From: Nitrosomonas sp.
Lineage (GTDB): Bacteria; Pseudomonadota; Gammaproteobacteria; Burkholderiales; Nitrosomonadaceae
DNA length: 64,000 nucleotides
Direction: 5' to 3'
NCBI GenBank assembly: GCA_016708955.1
Contig: JADJES010000023.1
Span: 62,001 to 126,000, forward strand
Each line of letters begins with the position of its first letter. Positions within the stretch are counted from its first letter, which is position 1. The notes beneath the pieces were generated by a model. It saw only the letters and a list, made by a program, of their open reading frames with translations, ran no database searches and had not been told where the DNA came from. Shown here in pieces: positions 27,298 to 37,000 of this stretch. The position numbers were made by a program, and so were the translations under genes.

Positions 27298-28401
27298 GGA
27301 AACTCTGATTAAGTCCCAAAACTTAAAATACGCGGTAGTTTGTAACCACTGCAAGGGAGTGCATTGATGAAACAATTAGGATTATCGATTCCATTATTTT
27401 CAGAAACCAAAAGTACTCAAAAATTTCTCGAAGAAATGGAGCAAGTGATTACTGGGGTGGGGGGGCTTCCGGTGGCGGTTTTGGGACGCAAACCATTTGT
27501 TGAGCGATGTTACGGATTCATATGCAACAATGGTTTGGTTATTCAGATCCGGCAAGGAAGAAGCGTTACTGATGTGCCGATGTTGCGTGAATTGCACGAC
27601 TGCGGGAGAGATGTCTGCCTGATGAAACGCGTCCTCAGTTTCGCCACCTGCGGAGAAGCATCACGGCACAAAGCCTGTTTGCTGAAACAGCTGCGCGGTT
27701 AGCGCAACAAGGGTATTACGTCAGGGCAGTTGACGCCACGCTGATGGCGGCTACGCCATCGCCAAGAATCGGCAATGCAAACGGATGGCGAGATGAGTTC
27801 GACTAAGAAAGGCAACACTATTACTTTGGATTAAAGCCACATTGGCGTAGATGCCGATTCGGCCTGGTGCTAGCCTGGAAATTACCACGGCCAAAGTGGC
27901 CGATGGCAACATGATTGATGCGCTGGTACGGCAAGAGGCATGTTTGGTGATCGGCATACTGTAATGATCGCAATCTGGAAGCGAACGACACCGGAAGGCC
28001 GGTCTGGGGTATGCCATTCAACGCAAGCGCGGTGAGGATTGCCAGCAGAACATGTCGTGCTCAATCGTATGCTAGCTTCACTACGCGCAAAGGTTGAACA
28101 TCCGTTTCGTATTGTCAAAAGACAATTTGGTTATACCAAAGTCCGTTACCGAGGATTGTTCAAGAATGTACAACAGTTTCATCTGTTGTTTGCTCTGGAT
28201 AATCTCTACCATGTTCGTAAGGTGTTAATGCCAACCACGGGGTAATTCCGTCCAATACCCCTGAAAATCAGCCTCAGGGGACAGAATACTATGCAACCTG
28301 CTAAAAATTACAGCTATTAATCACACAATAATGTCAATATTGGCTACTTTGCCGATAGCTTTGTCACCAAAACTGAAATAAATGACTTAATCAGAGCTTC
28401 C
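27298..28401 (+). mobile_element. IS5-family element (IS1031 group-like), decayed
   Basis: 1104 bp between GGAAACTCTGATTAAGTC (27298-27315) and GACTTAATCAGAGCTTCC (28384-28401), 18-bp inverted ends with one mismatch, flanked by a direct TTA on both sides as in TNA-targeting IS5 elements. It inserted into the group II intron fragment and carries one transposase remnant. Confidence 0.82.
27367..28245 (+). pseudogene. IS5-family transposase remnant
   Basis: Starts as MKQLGLSIPLFSETKSTQKF, typical of IS5/IS1031 transposases, and ends with ASLRAKVEHPFRIVKRQFGYTKVRYRG..., the conserved C-terminus around the catalytic Glu region. Between them, pieces appear in different frames (QQWFGYSD-like near 27521, DATLMAATPSP near 27733, GLKPHWRRCRFG near 27831), with several shifts and lost segments. 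The total is short of the usual ~320 residues. Not functional. Confidence 0.85.
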
Positions 28402-28493
28402 TTAGCTCAATCGGCTAGCTTAGATTGCTAAAAGAATCCATACTCAGCACGCAATGAAAAATTTCAGTAACCGAACTTGTGGTTAAATCTAGA

Positions 28494-28522
28494 TTGACTT
28501 ATGACTCTAAAGTATTCATAAT
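28494..28522 (+). promoter_or_regulatory. Promoter of the tRNA-tuf operon
   Basis: TTGACT (28494-28499), 17-base spacer, CATAAT (28517-28522), placing the start about 8 bases before tRNA-Tyr at 28537. Likely drives tRNA-Tyr, -Gly, -Thr and tuf. Confidence 0.65.
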
Positions 28523-28536
28523 CACCGGTTTCGTTC

Positions 28537-28620
28537 GGAGGGGTTCCCGAGCGGTCAAAGGGATCAGACTGTAAATCTGACGGCTCTGCCTTCGAAGGTT
28601 CGAATCCTTCCCCTCCACCA
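28537..28620 (+). tRNA. tRNA-Tyr (GTA)
   Basis: 84 bases with the long variable arm of a class II tRNA; acceptor GGAGGGG/CCCCTCC, anticodon loop CTGTAAA (GTA), TTCGAAT T-loop, encoded CCA. First of three tRNAs before tuf. Confidence 0.97.
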
Positions 28621-28717
28621 ATTATGAATGTAAAACATAATATAAAGAATCTGAGGTTTGCTGTTTAGGACGATTGACGATTAGAGAGTGGTTGCGTTTT
28701 AATATAAAATAGATAGC

Positions 28718-28791
28718 GCGGGTGTAGCTCAATGGTAGAGCAGAAGCCTTCCAAGCTTACGATGAGGGTTCGATTCCCTTCACCCGCTCCA
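28718..28791 (+). tRNA. tRNA-Gly (TCC)
   Basis: 74 bases; acceptor GCGGGTG/CACCCGC, D-arm GCTCAATGGTAGAGC, anticodon loop CTTCCAA (TCC), T-loop TTCGATT, encoded CCA. Confidence 0.97.
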
Positions 28792-28842
28792 GATTGGCGT
28801 TGCAATAGGTCTGATGGTTTTAATGGTTGTTTGTTTATGCTT

Positions 28843-28917
<75 letters not shown>

Positions 28918-28969
28918 TAGGTTGTATGATGGTTTGGTATGGTTAAAGCACGCAAAGGGGAAACGAGTC

Positions 28970-30160
28970 ATGGCAAAAAGTAAATTTGAGCGGTCGAAGC
29001 CACACGTAAATGTTGGTACGATAGGACATGTTGATCATGGGAAGACGACGCTGACGGCGGCGATTACGACGATATTGACGAAGAAATTTGGTGGTGAAGC
29101 GAAGAGTTACGCGCAGATTGACTCAGCGCCAGAGGAACGTGCGCGCGGAATTACAATTAATACGGCGCATGTGGAGTATGAGACAGCCAATCGCCATTAT
29201 GCCCATGTAGACTGTCCTGGGCATGCGGATTATGTTAAGAATATGATCACTGGTGCAGCGCAAATGGACGGAGCGATTCTTGTAGTCTCGGCAGCCGATG
29301 GCCCTATGCCGCAAACGCGCGAGCATATTCTATTAGCACGCCAGGTAGGTGTACCATACATCATTGTATACATGAATAAAGCTGACATGGTAGATGATGC
29401 GGAGTTAATTGAGTTGGTGGAAATGGAAATAAGGGAGTTGCTGTCGAAGTACGACTTTCCTGGAGATGATACGCCAATCATTGTCGGGTCAGCTCTAAAG
29501 GCATTGGAAGGCGATCAAAGTGATATTGGTGAGGCCTCCATCCTGAAGCTGGCAGAAGCATTAGACAGCTATATTCCACAGCCAGAGCGTGCAATTGATG
29601 GTGCCTTTCTTATGCCTGTTGAAGATGTTTTCTCGATCTCGGGTCGTGGAACCGTTGTGACAGGTCGAGTGGAGAGAGGTATCATTAAAGTTGGAGAAGA
29701 GATCGAAATTGTTGGTCTTAAACCAACGCTGAAAACTGTATGTACAGGTGTTGAAATGTTCCGTAAACTGCTGGACCAAGGTCAGGCAGGTGATAATGTT
29801 GGAATACTGCTGCGCGGTACGAAACGTGAAGAAGTTGAGCGGGGTCAAGTGTTGGCAAAGCCAACTAGTATATCGCCGCATACCAAATTCACGGCTGAGA
29901 TATATGTGTTGAGTAAAGAAGAGGGTGGAAGACATACACCGTTTTTCCCCGGATATCGTCCACAATTTTACTTCAGGACAACAGACGTTACAGGGGCAAT
30001 TGAATTGCCAGCGGGAACGGAGATGGTGATGCCTGGGGACAATGTGTCGGTGACAGTGAATTTAATAGCACCAATAGCGATGGAAGATGGCTTGCGTTTT
30101 GCAATACGTGAAGGCGGAAGAACAGTTGGTGCCGGTGTCGTTGCTAAAATCATTGAGTGA
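28970..30160 (+). CDS. tuf: Elongation factor Tu
   Basis: 396 residues from ATG 28970 (MAKSKFERSKPHVNVG), after AAAGGGGAAACGAG; an in-frame ATG 48 bases earlier overlaps the tRNA-Thr region and is rejected. G motifs GHVDHGKTT, DCPGH, NKAD and GSALK are in place; domains 2 and 3 follow. It delivers aminoacyl-tRNA to the ribosome. Bases and length are ordinary for the family; no break in the frame. Confidence 0.99.
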   Translation: MAKSKFERSKPHVNVGTIGHVDHGKTTLTAAITTILTKKFGGEAKSYAQIDSAPEERARGITINTAHVEYETANRHYAHVDCPGHADYVKNMITGAAQMDGAILVVSAADGPMPQTREHILLARQVGVPYIIVYMNKADMVDDAELIELVEMEIRELLSKYDFPGDDTPIIVGSALKALEGDQSDIGEASILKLAEALDSYIPQPERAIDGAFLMPVEDVFSISGRGTVVTGRVERGIIKVGEEIEIVGLKPTLKTVCTGVEMFRKLLDQGQAGDNVGILLRGTKREEVERGQVLAKPTSISPHTKFTAEIYVLSKEEGGRHTPFFPGYRPQFYFRTTDVTGAIELPAGTEMVMPGDNVSVTVNLIAPIAMEDGLRFAIREGGRTVGAGVVAKIIE

Positions 30161-30228
30161 TTTTATAAAAATGATTGGAATAATAATTGTTTTAATGTGA
30201 TGTCAGTATTAAGGAAGTTGCGTATAAA

Positions 30229-30304
30229 AGGCCAGTAGCTCAATTGGCAGAGCGTCGGTCTCCAAAACCGAAGGTTGGGGGTTCGATGCCCTCCTGGCCT
30301 GCCA
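30229..30304 (+). tRNA. tRNA-Trp (CCA)
   Basis: 76 bases; acceptor AGGCCAG/CTGGCCT, anticodon loop CTCCAAA (CCA), T-loop TTCGATG, encoded CCA. Sits between tuf and secE as in most betaproteobacteria. Confidence 0.97.
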
Positions 30305-30505
30305 TAATAATTTTTAAATAAGATGACTAAACATCTAATATTATATTAAAAAAGAAAAAGATGTTATGGATGTGGAGAGAAATAAAGTTATGACAAATTG
30401 GCGAACTGGAGTGTGTCAGAAGAGTTATATAGAAGCTACAAATTTTAGAAGTAGATTAAACCGTACGAAATATCACAATTAAGGGTATAAGGGGATTCGT
30501 TAAAC

Positions 30506-30850
30506 GTGAATAAATTAAAGCTTGGGCTTGTATTTGTATTTATTGTAGTAGGTGTTGCGGGATTCATTTACTTAAGTGAAAGCGCTATGGTCGTGCGCGT
30601 TTTGTCTATACTGACTGGATTCCTGTTAGCAGTAATTACTGCAAGATTTACAATCCAAGGTCAAGAATTTTATGTGTTTTGCAAGGAATCTTCAGAAGAA
30701 ACAAAAAAAGTAGTATGGCCGAGTCGTAAGGAAACACTTCAAACATCGGGAGTAGTATTTGCTTTTGTTATTGCCATGGCTTTATTCTTGTGGTTTATTG
30801 ATTCTGCCTTGATGTCGCTCGTAAAACTTATGATGAATCAAGATGCTTGA
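30506..30850 (+). CDS. secE: Preprotein translocase subunit SecE
   Basis: 114 residues with three hydrophobic segments; the conserved amphipathic-helix motif EETKKVVWPSRKET precedes the last membrane span. SecE clamps the SecY channel. Co-transcribed with nusG 21 bases later, as in most bacteria. 200 bases of AT-rich spacer separate it from tRNA-Trp. Confidence 0.96.
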   Translation: MNKLKLGLVFVFIVVGVAGFIYLSESAMVVRVLSILTGFLLAVITARFTIQGQEFYVFCKESSEETKKVVWPSRKETLQTSGVVFAFVIAMALFLWFIDSALMSLVKLMMNQDA

Positions 30851-30871
30851 TAAAATTTCTCAGAGGAAAGA

Positions 30872-31405
30872 ATGAGTAAGAAATGGTATGTAGTTCATGC
30901 TTATTCAGGGTATGAGAAAAGTGTACAGCGAGCATTAAAGGATCGTATTGAACGAGCGGGTATGCAGGATAAATTTGGTCAAATCCTGGTGCCGGTAGAG
31001 GAAGTGATAGAGATGAAAAGTGGGCAAAAGAGTATCAGTGAAAGAAAATTCTTTCCTGGTTATGTTTTAGTAGAAATGGAAATGTCAGATGATTCCTGGC
31101 ACTTGGTAAAGAATACGGACAAAGTAACAGGCTTTGTTGGTGGATCGGCTATGAAGCCGACACCGATAAGTCAAAAGGAAGTAGATAATATACTTCATCA
31201 AATCCAAGAAGGGGTAGAGAAACCAAAACCAAAAGTTTTATTTGAGGTAGGGGAAGCTGTGCGTGTTAAAGATGGGCCATTCACTGACTTTCATGGAAAT
31301 GTAGAAGATGTTAACTACGATAAGAGCAAACTCAGAGTTTCAGTCTCTATATTTGGGCGACCAACGCCAGTGGAATTGGATTTTAATCAAGTAGAAAAAT
31401 CTTAA
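30872..31405 (+). CDS. nusG: Transcription termination/antitermination factor NusG
   Basis: 177 residues. The NGN domain (KKWYVVHAYSGYEKSVQRAL, FFPGYVLVEMEM, VTGFVGG) and the C-terminal KOW domain (GEAVRVKDGPFTDFHGNVEDV) are complete. It binds RNA polymerase and couples transcription to Rho and ribosomal protein S10. Ordinary length and context. Confidence 0.98.
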   Translation: MSKKWYVVHAYSGYEKSVQRALKDRIERAGMQDKFGQILVPVEEVIEMKSGQKSISERKFFPGYVLVEMEMSDDSWHLVKNTDKVTGFVGGSAMKPTPISQKEVDNILHQIQEGVEKPKPKVLFEVGEAVRVKDGPFTDFHGNVEDVNYDKSKLRVSVSIFGRPTPVELDFNQVEKS

Positions 31406-31516
31406 TAGGGTCTATTAACAGCTAATAAATAGCTGATTCTCAGTAAGATATTTTTTAAATTATTTAGGCAGGGGAGAGTGCATAAGTACTCGTTTTGGAC
31501 CCAACAGGAGATCGTG

Positions 31517-31948
31517 GTGGCAAAGAAAATAATAGGTTATATAAAATTACAAGTACCGGCTGGTAAGGCTAATCCAAGCCCACCCATTGGACCTGCACTA
31601 GGCCAGCGCCAGTTAAATATCATGGAATTCTGTAAAGCGTTTAACGCGGCTACGCAGAAAATTGAACCGGGATTGCCAGTGCCAGTTGTAATTACTGCAT
31701 ATGCTGATAAAAGCTTTACGTTTGTAATGAAAACGACACCGGCATCAGTATTAATCAAGAAGGCTGCAGGTGTTGGTAAAGGAAGCCCTAGACCACATTT
31801 GGATAAAGTAGGAAAACTAAGTCGCAGTCAGGCAGAAGAAATCGCTAAAACAAAGATGCCAGATTTAACTGCAGCAAATTTGGATGCTGCTGTACGTACT
31901 ATTGCAGGCAGTGCAAGAAGTATGGGTATAGAAGTAGAGGGAATATAA
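31517..31948 (+). CDS. rplK: 50S ribosomal protein L11
   Basis: 143 residues from GTG 31517 (MAKKIIGYIKLQVPAGKANP), spaced 9 bases from AGGAG; starts further upstream would add an unrelated leader, and an adjacent GTG at 31514 would add a single residue. Contains NPSPPIGPALGQ and the RNA-binding C-terminal domain (GSARSMGIEVEG). Overlaps nothing; rplA follows after one base. Confidence 0.96.
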   Translation: MAKKIIGYIKLQVPAGKANPSPPIGPALGQRQLNIMEFCKAFNAATQKIEPGLPVPVVITAYADKSFTFVMKTTPASVLIKKAAGVGKGSPRPHLDKVGKLSRSQAEEIAKTKMPDLTAANLDAAVRTIAGSARSMGIEVEGI

Positions 31949-31949
31949 A

Positions 31950-32648
31950 ATGGCACGTTCATCAAATCGCTATAAAGCTATAGCAGGGAAAGTTGACCGT
32001 AATAAGGCATATCAGATTGATGAAGCACTGGTGCTTGTTAGAGAAGCAGCAACAGCTAAGTTTAATGAGTCTATTGATGTGGCGGTTAATTTGGGAATTG
32101 ATGCGAAGAAATCAGATCAGGCAGTTCGTGGATCGGTAGTTTTGCCAGCAGGAACAGGTAAAACAGTACGTGTCGCAGTATTTGCACAAGGTGAAAAGGC
32201 TAAAGAAGCCCAGGAAGCAGGTGCGGATATTGTGGGTTTTGAAGATTTAGCAGCTGATATTAAAGCAGGAAACATCAACTTTGATGTTGCTATTGCAAGT
32301 CCGGATGCTATGCGCATAGTCGGTCAATTAGGTCAGATTCTGGGGCCCCGCAGTTTAATGCCAAACCCGAAAGTTGGTACTGTAACAGTTGATATTGCTG
32401 GTGCTGTTAAAAATGCTAAAGCCGGGCAGGTACAATTTAGAGCTGATAAAACGGGTATTATACATTGTACGATTGGGCGGGCATCATTTGCAGCGGATTC
32501 ATTAAAACAAAATTTGATGGCGCTGATTGATGCGCTGAATAAATCTAAGCCACCCTCGTCAAAAGGTGTTTATCTGAGAAAAGTATCTATTTCAAGCACA
32601 ATGGGCGTTGGTGTTCGGATAGATCAAATGAGTATAACGCAGCAATAA
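31950..32648 (+). CDS. rplA: 50S ribosomal protein L1
   Basis: 232 residues with the L1 signature IASPDAMRIVGQLGQILGPR and MPNPKVGTVT. Binds 23S rRNA in the L1 stalk and, in other bacteria, represses its own rplKA mRNA. One base after rplK, so translationally coupled. Confidence 0.98.
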   Translation: MARSSNRYKAIAGKVDRNKAYQIDEALVLVREAATAKFNESIDVAVNLGIDAKKSDQAVRGSVVLPAGTGKTVRVAVFAQGEKAKEAQEAGADIVGFEDLAADIKAGNINFDVAIASPDAMRIVGQLGQILGPRSLMPNPKVGTVTVDIAGAVKNAKAGQVQFRADKTGIIHCTIGRASFAADSLKQNLMALIDALNKSKPPSSKGVYLRKVSISSTMGVGVRIDQMSITQQ

Positions 32649-32948
32649 AGAACTTTGGGCCACTGAATACAATATGTATTTAAGTGGATTGTCAAAGACC
32701 ACTGGGGTAAGCACAAAGAGAAAGCAAATATTAGTTTACTTGATGATACTTAAAATTTCGACTATTAAAAATAGAATTATCTTGTAGGATAATTCTTTTG
32801 ATTTAAGTCGAATACCCAGCGTAGATGGTGAAACCAGAACAGGAGTTCTTTTCCTGGTTTAAGGTCACCAGTTTGTAGTATTTGGAAGAGAGTAGCTAAT
32901 TAGATATTTTTTATACCAAATACTATTTTTACTGATGGAGAATGAACC
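32649..32948 (+). promoter_or_regulatory. rplJ leader region with hairpin attenuator
   Basis: A 300-base non-coding leader before rplJ, as is usual where L10/L12 control their own mRNA. It contains a stem AGAATTATC (32773-32781) / GATAATTCT (32788-32796) followed by TTT, a candidate weak terminator, and further downstream CCAGCGTAGATGGTGAAACC and AGGAGTTCTTTTCCTGG elements typical of L10 leaders. Pairing beyond the first stem was not worked out. Confidence 0.5.
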
Positions 32949-33464
32949 TTGAGTCTTAATCTTGAAGAGAAAAAAGCTATAGTAGCCGAAGTGAGCGCTC
33001 AAGTAGCGAGTGCTCAAGCTATTATTATTGCAGAGTATCGCGGGATAGAAGTTGGTAAAATGACACAACTAAGAGCAAAAACTCGTGAATCAGGGATTTA
33101 TTTCCGTGTCATAAAAAATTCATTAGTTCGCCGTGCAGTTGCAGATACCCCTTATGAAGGGCTTGCTAAGCATATGATTGGCCCACTTGTCTATGGCATT
33201 GGCACCGATCCTGTATCAGCAGCGAAAGTGCTACATGAATTTTCCAAAGACAATGAAAAATTCGTGATCAAAGTTGGCGCAATAGGTGAGCATGTAATGT
33301 CGCGTGACGAGATTACTGCGCTTGCCTCATTGCCAAGTCGAGAGGAATTGTTATCGAAACTATTGGGAACAATGCAGGCGCCAATCACCAAGTTTGTTCA
33401 AACACTTAATGAGGTGCCAGCCAGATTTGCGCGTGGCTTAGCCATGGTACGTGATAACAAATAA
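32949..33464 (+). CDS. rplJ: 50S ribosomal protein L10
   Basis: 171 residues from a TTG start (32949) after GGAGAATGAACC. N-terminus SLNLEEKKAIVAEVSAQVA and VIKNSLVRRAV are typical; the C-terminal helix binds L7/L12 dimers. The TTG start, in a gene that needs tight dosage, may be part of its regulation. Confidence 0.97.
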   Translation: MSLNLEEKKAIVAEVSAQVASAQAIIIAEYRGIEVGKMTQLRAKTRESGIYFRVIKNSLVRRAVADTPYEGLAKHMIGPLVYGIGTDPVSAAKVLHEFSKDNEKFVIKVGAIGEHVMSRDEITALASLPSREELLSKLLGTMQAPITKFVQTLNEVPARFARGLAMVRDNK

Positions 33465-33528
33465 TTCTAAAGACTTCTATTTAATACGATAGCGTTAGCT
33501 AAATACAGAAAATAACCAGGAGAAAATA

Positions 33529-33909
33529 ATGGCTGTAACAAAAGTTGAAATATTAGATGCAATTGCAAATATGACAGTACTTGAATTATCGAAACTGATT
33601 AAAGAAATGGAAGAGAAGTTTGGCGTATCTGCGGCAGCCACGGCGGCTATTGCAGTTGCTGCGCCTGGCGGTAGTAGTGTTCCAGTTGAAGCAGAACAAA
33701 CTGAATTTGCTGTGATTCTTACAGCAGCCGGTGATAGTAAAGTAAATGTAATTAAAGTAGTAAGAGCAGTGACTGGCTTAGGCTTGAAGGAAGCTAAAGA
33801 CTTAGTTGATGGTGCACCTAAACCTGTTAAGGAAGGAGTATCCAAAGAAGATGCTGCTGCAATCCAGAAACAATTGCTAGAAGCAGGCGCTACTTGCGAA
33901 ATTAAGTAA
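33529..33909 (+). CDS. rplL: 50S ribosomal protein L7/L12
   Basis: 126 residues: N-terminal dimerisation region (ILDAIANMTVLELSKLIKEM), Ala-rich hinge, and C-terminal factor-binding domain with KVNVIKVVRAVTGLGLKEAKDLVD. Recruits translation GTPases. Good AGGAG site. Confidence 0.98.
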   Translation: MAVTKVEILDAIANMTVLELSKLIKEMEEKFGVSAAATAAIAVAAPGGSSVPVEAEQTEFAVILTAAGDSKVNVIKVVRAVTGLGLKEAKDLVDGAPKPVKEGVSKEDAAAIQKQLLEAGATCEIK

Positions 33910-33929
33910 AAAAAATAATAAAATTTCAG

Positions 33930-33961
33930 GGCTGGTGTGCATATTATGGCTGCCAGCCTTT
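33930..33961 (+). terminator. Attenuator-type hairpin between rplL and rpoB
   Basis: GGCTGG (33930-33935) pairs with CCAGCC (33953-33958), followed by TTTGG. The position between rplL and rpoB matches the attenuator that lowers rpoB transcription relative to ribosomal proteins in E. coli; the short T-run suggests partial termination. Confidence 0.55.
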
Positions 33962-34063
33962 GGTATTTTGACCATTTGATGTGTCATTGTGGGTATCTGA
34001 ACAATTGATAGTTATTTGGTCTCAATTCTTCAATCCTCTGTCTTCTTCTTCCGGAGAAAATTC

Positions 34064-37000
34064 ATGAGCTATTCGTTCACAGAGAAAAAACGTATACGTA
34101 AAAGTTTTGCCAAACGTGCGAGCGTTTTGCCAATTCCATTTCTTCTCGCTACCCAGCTCGAATCATATGCGGCTTTCTTGCAGGAAAAAGTGGCACCCAA
34201 TAAACGTCATAATCAAGGGCTGCATGCTGCTTTTAACTCAATATTTCCAATTGAGAGTCATACCAAAAATGCACGCCTAGATTTTATCAGTTATGAACTT
34301 GGATCACCTGTATTCGATGTTAAGGAATGTCAGCAGCGTGGACTTACTTACGCCTCACCTTTGCGCGCTAGAGTCAGACTCACAATTATGGATAAGGAAA
34401 TATCCAAACCAACTGTGAAGGAAGTTAAAGAACAAGAAGTCTATATGGGTGAAATTCCTCTAATGACCGACACTGGATCTTTTGTTATCAATGGCACTGA
34501 GCGTGTGATCGTTTCACAATTACATCGGTCACCTGGTGTATTCTTTGAACATGATCGCGGCAAAACTCACTCATCCGGTAAGTTATTATTTTCTGCGCGT
34601 ATTATCCCTTATCGTGGGTCTTGGCTTGATTATGAATTTGACCCAAAAGATTGTTTATACTTCAGGATAGATCGCCGCCGCAAAATGCCTGTTACTACAC
34701 TGTTAAAAGCGATTGGTTGTACTCCAGAGCAGATTCTTAAAGAATTTTTTATATTTGATTGTTTTTATTTTTCAGATAAAGGTATTCAATTTGAACTTGT
34801 GCCTGAACGTATGCGTGGTGAGGTAGCGAGTTTTGATATTTTGGCCAAAGGAAAAAAAGTAATTGTCCAGAAGGATAAGCGTATTACAGCTAAACATATC
34901 CGAGAAATGCAGGAAGCTAAGATTGATCAACTGGAGGTGCCTGAAGATTTTTTACTCGGAAGAATACTTGCACAGAACATTGTTGACAGGGAAACAGGTG
35001 AAATTGTTGCGTTAGCCAATGATGAAGTAACGGAGGAGACACTGAATAAGCTTCGTAAAGCCGGCATAAAGAAAATTAATACACTTTATGTGAATGATCT
35101 TAATCATGGCGCTTTTATTTCGCAAACACTAAAAATTGATGAGACAACCGATGAATTGAATGCGCAGGTCGCTATTTATCGGATGATGCGACCAGGTGAG
35201 CCTCCAACTGAAGAAGCGGTTAAGGCTTTGTTTACTGGTTTGTTTTATTCGCCAGAACGCTATGATTTGTCAGTTGTAGGCAGAATGAAATTTAATCGCA
35301 GAGTGGGTAGAACTGAGTTGACGGGATCTCAGACACTTTCGAATGAAGATATTATAGCGGTTATCAAAATCCTGGTTGAACTGCGAAATGGTCGTGGAGA
35401 GATAGATGATATTGATCATCTCGGCAATCGGCGGGTACGATCAGTAGGTGAGTTGGCGGAAAATCAATTTAGATCGGGATTAGTGCGTGTCGAGCGTGCT
35501 GTGAAAGAGCGACTAAGCCAAGCTGAATCGGATAATCTAATGCCACATGATTTGATCAATGCAAAGCCGGTTTCTGCAGCGGCGCGTGAATTCTTTGGTT
35601 CGAGTCAATTATCTCAATTTATGGATCAAACCAATCCACTATCTGAAATTACGCATAAGCGTCGTATTTCAGCTTTGGGACCAGGTGGATTGACGCGTGA
35701 AAGAGCTGGTTTTGAAGTGCGTGATGTGCATCCGACGCATTATGGTCGTGTATGTCCTATTGAGACACCGGAAGGACCCAATATTGGTCTTATTAATTCG
35801 TTGGCATTGTACGCGCGAACCAATGAGTATGGATTCATAGAAACGCCCTATAGTAAGGTGAAAGATTGTCAGGTTACTGAAGAAATAGATTACTTGTCGG
35901 CAATTGAGGAAGGTAACTATATGATTGCTCAAGCTAATGCAGAGCTTGATGATAGTAATCGTTTTATTAGTGAGATTGTTTCTTGCCGTCATAAGAATGA
36001 ATTCGCATTGTCAACACCGGAACGAATCGAATATGTCGACGTGGCGCCTGCACAAATTGTTTCAGTCGCAGCCTCACTTATTCCATTCTTAGAACATGAT
36101 GATGCTAACCGCGCTTTGATGGGTTCAAATATGCAACGCCAGGCGGTTCCATGCTTGCGTGCAGAGAAATCGCTTGTTGGTACAGGTATTGAGCGGGTAG
36201 TGGCAGTACACTCAGGAACTACCGTCCGGGCGAAACGTGGCGGAATTGTGGATTATGTGGATGCAGGACGAATTGTAGTGCGAGTGTACGATGCAGAGAC
36301 TCGAATGGGTGAGGTGGGTGTTGATATTTATAATCTTATCAAATATACCCGTTCTAACCAGAATACCAACATTAATCAGCGCCCGCTGGTCAAAATTGGA
36401 GATAGAATTGAAAAAGACGATGTCATTGCGGACGGTGCTTCCACAGATATGGGTGAGCTTGCATTAGGACAAAATATGCTGGTGGCTTTTATGCCATGGA
36501 ATGGCTATAACTTTGAAGATTCGATTCTGATATCTGAGCGAGTTGTGGCCGAGGATCGTTTTACATCCATACACATTGAAGAATTGTCCGTTGTGAGCCG
36601 GGATACTAAGCTTGGCACAGAAGAGATAACTGCTGATATTCCAAATTTATCAGAGCATCAGTTAGGACGCCTTGACGAATCAGGTATTGTTTATATTGGA
36701 GCCGAAGTTGAAGCGGGTGATGTGTTGGTTGGAAAGGTCACACCAAAAGGTGAAACACAGCTCACCCCGGAGGAGAAATTATTACGGGCAATTTTTGGTG
36801 AAAAAGCATCTGATGTTAAAGATACTTCACTACGCGTGCCATCTGGGATATCAGGAACAGTCATTGACGTGCAAGTGTTTACCCGAGAAGGTATTGAGCG
36901 TGATAAACGTGCTCAAAAAATTATTGATGATGAGCTTGATCGTTACAAGAAAGATTTGGCTGATCAAATGCGTATTGTAGAAGAGGATGCTTTTGAACGT

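Noticed and set aside
27000..27319. Minus-strand frames of 90-97 codons in the intron fragment
   Set aside because: They follow from the GC-rich structured RNA sequence and show no protein family.
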